Source: a virus. Taken from it: DNA of 21,202 nucleotides. The DNA lies in the IMG/VR virus record IMGVR_UViG_3300033571_016047, positions 1 through 21,202 of that record. One strand, given 5' to 3'. A program made the translations under genes and the position numbers. Position 1 is the first letter of the stretch, and every line of letters starts with the position of its first letter. Positions 16,905-21,202 of this stretch are shown here, one piece after another. Under the pieces are notes generated by a model that saw only the letters and a program-made list of their open reading frames with translations, ran no database searches and was not told the DNA's origin.

Positions 16905-19900
16905 TTATCTTTGCTGTAATTGTGCGGGTGTAAGTGCAGGTATTACTAACACATCATCTGATGTAGCTGCGTTGACAAATATTTCATAAGGCATACATTT
17001 AATTTCATATAGGTCCCCAAAAGTTTTAGTAGGATCGCTAGGAACTAATACTGCTGAACTTATTAATTCGCCCACTTCACTGTGTAAATATGCGCTAAGT
17101 TCTGAGAAAAAGAAAGTATCTCCAAAGTTCCAATTATTAATGTTAAAATAGTTATTCATAGCTGTTAGAACTGAACTACGTATTTCACTATCGCTTGCAT
17201 TGGTGTTACTTGCTTTAATTACCTTTATAGTGGCTCTTAATGCAGGTGCTGCCTTAATACCAAATAAGGGTTTAAACACTACACTATTTAATACGCAGCT
17301 ATCACTTAACATTTTATAATCATTAATTTGACCATATTCTTGATTCAATTCATTAATGGTTGGTCTATCGGGTTCAGGTATGGTGTTTGTGGTGTCTTGT
17401 ATCCAATTTTGATATGCTGTATAATAACTTTGAGTAACCACATACAAATCAATTATGTTAGTAGTGGCTGGATCAATTCTTGTTGTATTATTACTATTGT
17501 GTTTATATTCATATAATAATCCCTGACGACCACTCTTAACAGAATATTGTGGTTGTATTACCAAATCATAAACTATAGTAGTTACTGTATTGTTTTGAAC
17601 ACTTTTATAAAAGACATTTTCAGAGTAAGCATAAAATAATTGTCCAACTGGATAATCATATTTTACAACTTCAATTTGAGTTTTGTTTGGGTATATAAAA
17701 ATGACATCTTTTGTTGGAACAATTTGATATCTGCTTAAGCTTAGTGCATCCTCAATCAACTCAAAAAATACATAAATTCCCGTATTTGATCCATTTGTAA
17801 CATATCCAGTTACTTGAGTGAAGAAATCAGGATTCAATGTAATCTGTCTATTGTTAACGTCGGTAGAAGCAACCTGTACTTCAAAATCATTTACATAGCC
17901 ATCACTTTCAACAGTTTGTCCTACAACATTAACAACAACATTTTTAGCCAATGGATAATTATTGTTTGGTTGTGAATTTGATGCTAATATGTTTACATTA
18001 TCTTGTATAATTTTACCTGAAAAAGGATCATAAACTAACTCATTTACTGAATATGTAAAACGTGTATCTTTAACTGAACCAAACAAATATTCAAGTGACC
18101 TATAAGTAATTGTATAACGATTGTTACCTAAACTTAAAAATCTTACAAAATAATTACTATCATTATATGGTTGTATACTCCAGCGATCTAAATTAATGGT
18201 TAAACTATTGTCAAATACAAGTGAAAAATCTTGATTTAACTCCATTCTAATTACACATTCGTTTATAATTTCACTCGACAATGAGTTATCAAACACTGGT
18301 AAAACTTCTAATAAAATAGCTCCACTAGGAACATATCCATTTAATGTTATTGGCCCAGTACCATTAGTAAAACCACCTTGACCATTATTGCTTCCATCAC
18401 CTATAACATTTAACACAGTAGTCCATATTGTTGTAATATTATTTGGTCCTGGTATGCCTGCCACTAGTCTATTGTTATTATCAAAATAATAACCTGCTGG
18501 CGCCTGAAATTTTAATAATGCTCCTGAAGTTATATATTTTGCATTATTAGTAGAAAAAGTACCAACTGATATAGGAGTATTACTTGAACCTATAATATTA
18601 TAGAAATATCCCGATTCACTGTTTGCATTTACTACACTAGTTTGCCAATATACAACACCATCACCGGTTGAAGTATTGGTAGGATAAATTGGATAATTCT
18701 GAGTATAATATTGTATTGCTCTATTGCTAGCTAATTCTGCTGCTAGCGAATCTGTTAGGAAAGCAATAATATCATTGATATTGTTTATAGTTAATGCTAA
18801 GAAACCATCAGTAGTATCTTGCCACAATGCCCCATCACTACCAAAACTTGTTGTGCTACTATATTTTCCTGTAGGATCAAGTAAATCTAAATTTTTACTA
18901 ACACCTATACTACTTCTGTTAATAGCTTTTGATTTAATAATTGAACTATAAAGCGTGAACGGGAAATTATTATAATCTTCGCCGTTTACCATACGATTTT
19001 GTGTATAATATCGTGTAGGGGCACGTTGTTTAATTTCAGCTAAACTTTCTCTAGCCTGAGCATTACTGACCGATGTTGTTAATTCAAGAGTAATTGTTAA
19101 TGTTTCTGCTCTACCCAAACGAGAAATATATGTAAATGCAACTACTAAACCTTGCATTTCGGTTGGGTCAATTACATATGTTAATGCATTACTAGCTCTT
19201 ACATATGCTCTAAATGTGCCGACTGGAATTTGACTAAAAACTCCATCACCAAAAACATAAGTAACCTGATCATTAAATCTTGATGATACACTAAAAATAT
19301 TTCTTACACTATTTTCAGTTTGTAGGTATGCGCTTGCATAAACGTTTTCTACTTTTCTCCAATACAATCTATCATTGTTATTTGTATTAATTTGATATAA
19401 CCATGTATCAGTATTATTAATACCTTCAATGTCTATATCAATTGTTTGATTTGCGATTTGTTGTTCTAATACAAAATCAAACGTTTGTAAATTGCCCTGC
19501 TTGAAATAGAAAAAAAATCCTGTATTTGGACTTCCGAATCCTAATTTGTCGTTACGATATAATAAATTAAATTTACCAGTAGGTGCTGGTGGAATTTCAT
19601 AGATATAATCTTCATCAACACTTGATGCGCTTACAAGTTCAAAATTCATTGTAATACCATCAACTGTACTTTGAAATGGCACTATAGGTAAACTATTTTG
19701 TGGAATATTAACTGTATATTCGCTAGTGGTTATACCCAACAAATCTGCTACATTTCCTGGTTTGCCTATTCTTTGACTGTTGATAAGTGCAGCATTTATA
19801 ATTGTGTTAAACTGTTCTTGCCAATTTGGGTTGGCTGGGTCATTCCAAAGTACGGGCAAATTGCTTAAGTTAACACTGTTAATATCTTCTAAATTTTGTG

Positions 19901-20276
19901 TTGTTTGAATGCCTACAACTTTAAGATAACCTTCTGCACATAGATTTCTTTTAGGTGTATAGCTTACTAAATTAGCTAACTTAATTACAGAATCTCTACG
20001 TTCTGCGGTATCTATAAAGTTTTCACGTGCGTTTAAGTCATTTCTGAATGCTAGACCCTGACCCATAAATGCCATAACGTCTAACAACGCTATAAATTCA
20101 CTACTTTCGGTATAGTCGTTGAAGGTTTCAGGGTAATATATACGCAAGTAATCGATGAAACTTTTTCTTAGTGTTTCATAGTCGTAACTGCGAAAATCTG
20201 CTTCTCGGAAAGTTTGATAAATGGCTTTCCAGTCATTTACGCCAAATAAAGCTGATTGCCTTGAATTTGTAGCCAT
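16905..20276 (-). CDS. 6: Baseplate wedge protein, T4 gp6-like (1123 aa)
   Basis: In T4, gp6 dimers form the ring that ties the wedges of the baseplate together. Residues 56-115 (FTESSEF-type motif here DYTESSEFIALLDVMAF, then FRNDLNARENFIDTAERRDS and YTPKRN) match the conserved N-terminal helix region of gp6 closely. Residues about 360-440 contain a Baseplate_J-like stretch (RASNALTYV, then APTRYYTQNRMVNGEDYNNF at about 417-437). The C-terminal part (about 987-1123; SDSCVLNSVVFKPLFGIKAA, MNNYFNINNWNFGDTFFFSE) fits the wedge-ring end. T4 gp6 is 660 aa, so this one carries about 460 extra residues, mostly in a Thr/Asn-rich beta region (about 500-950; ALLKFQAPAGYYF, VIGDGSNNGQGG), as in cyanophage relatives. 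The start has AGAG about 8 bases upstream and a late box before it. It lies directly downstream of gp25. Confidence 0.9.
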   Translation of the reverse strand: MATNSRQSALFGVNDWKAIYQTFREADFRSYDYETLRKSFIDYLRIYYPETFNDYTESSEFIALLDVMAFMGQGLAFRNDLNARENFIDTAERRDSVIKLANLVSYTPKRNLCAEGYLKVVGIQTTQNLEDINSVNLSNLPVLWNDPANPNWQEQFNTIINAALINSQRIGKPGNVADLLGITTSEYTVNIPQNSLPIVPFQSTVDGITMNFELVSASSVDEDYIYEIPPAPTGKFNLLYRNDKLGFGSPNTGFFFYFKQGNLQTFDFVLEQQIANQTIDIDIEGINNTDTWLYQINTNNNDRLYWRKVENVYASAYLQTENSVRNIFSVSSRFNDQVTYVFGDGVFSQIPVGTFRAYVRASNALTYVIDPTEMQGLVVAFTYISRLGRAETLTITLELTTSVSNAQARESLAEIKQRAPTRYYTQNRMVNGEDYNNFPFTLYSSIIKSKAINRSSIGVSKNLDLLDPTGKYSSTTSFGSDGALWQDTTDGFLALTINNINDIIAFLTDSLAAELASNRAIQYYTQNYPIYPTNTSTGDGVVYWQTSVVNANSESGYFYNIIGSSNTPISVGTFSTNNAKYITSGALLKFQAPAGYYFDNNNRLVAGIPGPNNITTIWTTVLNVIGDGSNNGQGGFTNGTGPITLNGYVPSGAILLEVLPVFDNSLSSEIINECVIRMELNQDFSLVFDNSLTINLDRWSIQPYNDSNYFVRFLSLGNNRYTITYRSLEYLFGSVKDTRFTYSVNELVYDPFSGKIIQDNVNILASNSQPNNNYPLAKNVVVNVVGQTVESDGYVNDFEVQVASTDVNNRQITLNPDFFTQVTGYVTNGSNTGIYVFFELIEDALSLSRYQIVPTKDVIFIYPNKTQIEVVKYDYPVGQLFYAYSENVFYKSVQNNTVTTIVYDLVIQPQYSVKSGRQGLLYEYKHNSNNTTRIDPATTNIIDLYVVTQSYYTAYQNWIQDTTNTIPEPDRPTINELNQEYGQINDYKMLSDSCVLNSVVFKPLFGIKAAPALRATIKVIKASNTNASDSEIRSSVLTAMNNYFNINNWNFGDTFFFSELSAYLHSEVGELISSAVLVPSDPTKTFGDLYEIKCMPYEIFVNAATSDDVLVIPALTPAQLQQR

Positions 20277-20294
20277 AAGTGTTCTCTTTTTTAG

Positions 20295-20302
20295 TATTTA
20301 TC
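20295..20302 (-). promoter_or_regulatory. T4-type late promoter box (GATAAATA) for gp6
   Basis: Minus-strand GATAAATA in the 50-base gap between gp25 and gp6, 18 bases before the gp6 ATG. A start near 20289 would leave a short leader that includes the AAAGAG ribosome site. It is the same octamer as at 1293 and 2082. Confidence 0.65.
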
Positions 20303-20326
20303 ACAACTAAAAAACCGATTTTTTAC

Positions 20327-20782
20327 TTAGAAACCAACGATACTTGCGTTATTAGTAAGTTGATTAAAGAAAAGTTGAAGTACATCGGCATTATTGAAGG
20401 GTGCTATGGCTAATTCAACTTCTATTAAAATGCCGTTTTCTTTAGGATATGAAACTACTGAATTTAATATTAACCGTGGATCAAGACTAGCTACTCTGCG
20501 AATTTCATTTTCTAACTGTATTTGCACATCTGCTGTGTTAGGATCAAAAATAAAGTCCCACAATGTGGTTCCATATTCGGGCTGCCCGACTTTTTGTCCC
20601 TTGGGAATGTTAAAACTATTAACTAAATCTTGAATTACTAACTGACTGTCTACTGTTCTAAATTTTTTACCGAATACAATTGGTTTTACAATACCACCAA
20701 AACCACCATCTATGCCCATTGGCTGATTAGTGGTCTTTGGTTTGTTTGCGTTTATAGTGCTAAATCCAATATATGTAGGCAT
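20327..20782 (-). CDS. 25: Baseplate wedge protein gp25 (GPW/gp25 family, 151 aa)
   Basis: gp25 sits in the T4 baseplate wedge, binds gp6 and gp53 and starts assembly of the contractile sheath; TssE is its counterpart in type VI secretion. The typical core is present: FGKKFRTVDSQLVIQDLVNS (37-56), GQKVGQPEYGTTLWDFIFDP (62-81), ENEIRRVASLDPRLIL (91-106) and EVELAIAPFN (121-130). The conserved EPR triad of gp25/TssE proteins appears as DPR at 101-103. Length is slightly above T4 gp25 (132 aa), the excess being an N-terminal tail (MPTYIGFSTINANKP) shared with cyanophage homologues as I recall them. The stop of the upstream gene is 16 bases away, and a perfect TATAAATA occupies that gap. Confidence 0.95.
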   Translation of the reverse strand: MPTYIGFSTINANKPKTTNQPMGIDGGFGGIVKPIVFGKKFRTVDSQLVIQDLVNSFNIPKGQKVGQPEYGTTLWDFIFDPNTADVQIQLENEIRRVASLDPRLILNSVVSYPKENGILIEVELAIAPFNNADVLQLFFNQLTNNASIVGF

Positions 20783-20786
20783 AATG

Positions 20787-20794
20787 TATTTATA
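20787..20794 (-). promoter_or_regulatory. Consensus T4 late promoter box (TATAAATA) before gp25
   Basis: A perfect TATAAATA on the minus strand between the stop of the helical gene and the gp25 ATG. Only CATT separates it from the ATG, too short for a normal leader, so gp25 may be translated from a leaderless or upstream transcript. AAAGGG just before the box is a ribosome site only on read-through RNA, with a long spacer (about 12 bases). Confidence 0.65.
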
Positions 20795-20798
20795 CCCT

Positions 20799-21202
20799 TT
20801 ATTTTGATAATTCTTTTATACGGTCTAGAAGCGCCTTCATTTCTGGGTTAGATAAACTATCGTAATATATTTGTTTCAATTCTTCTATTTTTGGATCACC
20901 GGCTGGTAATTCGTTTTTTGCTGCAATATATGCTTGTTTATGTGCTCGGAGTTTTGGTTCAAGTTTGCTCAATTCATCATATGCATCGCTTAATTGTTTT
21001 TGTTTATCTACATAAGTTTGATACAATTGTTTAGCTGCACTTGAAACTGTTCCTGAATAATTCGGTGCGGGTATACCTTTATCCCCCAATAAATTAGAAA
21101 TTTGGTCTGTAACAGCACCTCTGTTAAATGTATCAGTTGAAACACTAGGCATTTTAATTACAGTTGAGCTTCCCGAACTTAATGAGGTTATAGCAGAAAT
21201 AA
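20799..21202 (-). CDS. Helical virion protein, C-terminal part (partial; conservative start at 21152)
   Basis: Not recognised with certainty. From the ATG at 21152 the frame gives 117 aa: MPSVSTDTFNRG, a flexible NYSG region, then a long amphipathic helix likely to form a coiled coil (about 38-80; QLYQTYVDKQKQLSDAYDEL) and a second helix at 87-117. No Shine-Dalgarno sequence precedes that ATG. The same frame is open upstream to the window edge and reads ISAITSLSSGSSTVIK, which looks coding, so the gene probably begins outside the window and the ATG is internal. The alternative frame ends in TAA one base before the ATG but reads oddly (two Cys in 15 codons). Its place upstream of gp25 suits a baseplate hub, spike or PAAR-type tip protein, and the GSSTV piece is mildly PAAR-like. 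This is inference only. Confidence 0.62.
   Translation of the reverse strand, partial: ISAITSLSSGSSTVIKMPSVSTDTFNRGAVTDQISNLLGDKGIPAPNYSGTVSSAAKQLYQTYVDKQKQLSDAYDELSKLEPKLRAHKQAYIAAKNELPAGDPKIEELKQIYYDSLSNPEMKALLDRIKELSK

Noticed and set aside
20307-20326. A6-TCGG-T6 inverted repeat between gp25 and gp6, as a transcription terminator
   Set aside because: The stem is only about 7 A-T pairs with no G-C clamp, and stopping here would be of little use in a late cluster. AT-rich chance pairing is the simpler reading.
2219-20633. Other plus-strand frames of 60-79 codons (for example 2219-2413, 8443-8643, 18724-18951, 20394-20633)
   Set aside because: All are antisense to long, well-supported structural genes, are scattered without operon layout, and have no promoter or ribosome site.

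Overview
The window looks like part of the late structural (baseplate and tail-fibre) cluster of a T4-like myovirus with an AT-rich genome, roughly one third G+C by eye. All real genes lie on the minus strand, so the cluster reads from high to low coordinates. They are packed with gaps of 3-50 bases or a 1-base overlap, and nothing convincing is encoded on the plus strand. Recognition rests mainly on two T4-type baseplate wedge proteins, gp25 (20327-20782) and gp6 (16905-20276), and on the late-promoter octamer TATAAATA or GATAAATA just upstream of several genes. Closest in style are the T4-like phages of marine and freshwater bacteria (cyanophages, SAR11-type pelagiphages). The host cannot be told from this stretch. 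I saw no tRNA, integrase, IS element or CRISPR array.

Layout in transcription order: (1) the C-terminal part of a helical, probably virion, protein whose frame runs off the right edge (20799-21202); (2) gp25, a wedge/sheath-initiating protein; (3) an enlarged gp6-like wedge protein of 1123 aa; (4) a single 4927-aa giant protein (2092-16875) that takes 70% of the window and sits where T4 has gp7; (5) a 51-aa ORF (1921-2076) coupled through TAATG to (6) a 206-aa protein (1301-1921) that carries the same short motif; (7) a 395-aa tail-fibre-like protein with an internal duplication (86-1273); (8) the first 27 codons of a further structural protein (1-81).

How they may work together: gp25 and gp6 build the conserved baseplate wedge. 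The giant protein is probably a virion component attached to or near that wedge. It combines a phage-specific N-terminal half, a seven-bladed FG-GAP beta-propeller in the middle and a long C-terminal string of small beta modules. The two fibre-type proteins downstream fit host-binding appendages.

The most interesting items are the giant protein and its propeller, the coupled 51-aa/206-aa pair that shares a DPNT motif, and late-promoter boxes so close to two start codons that the transcripts might be leaderless.
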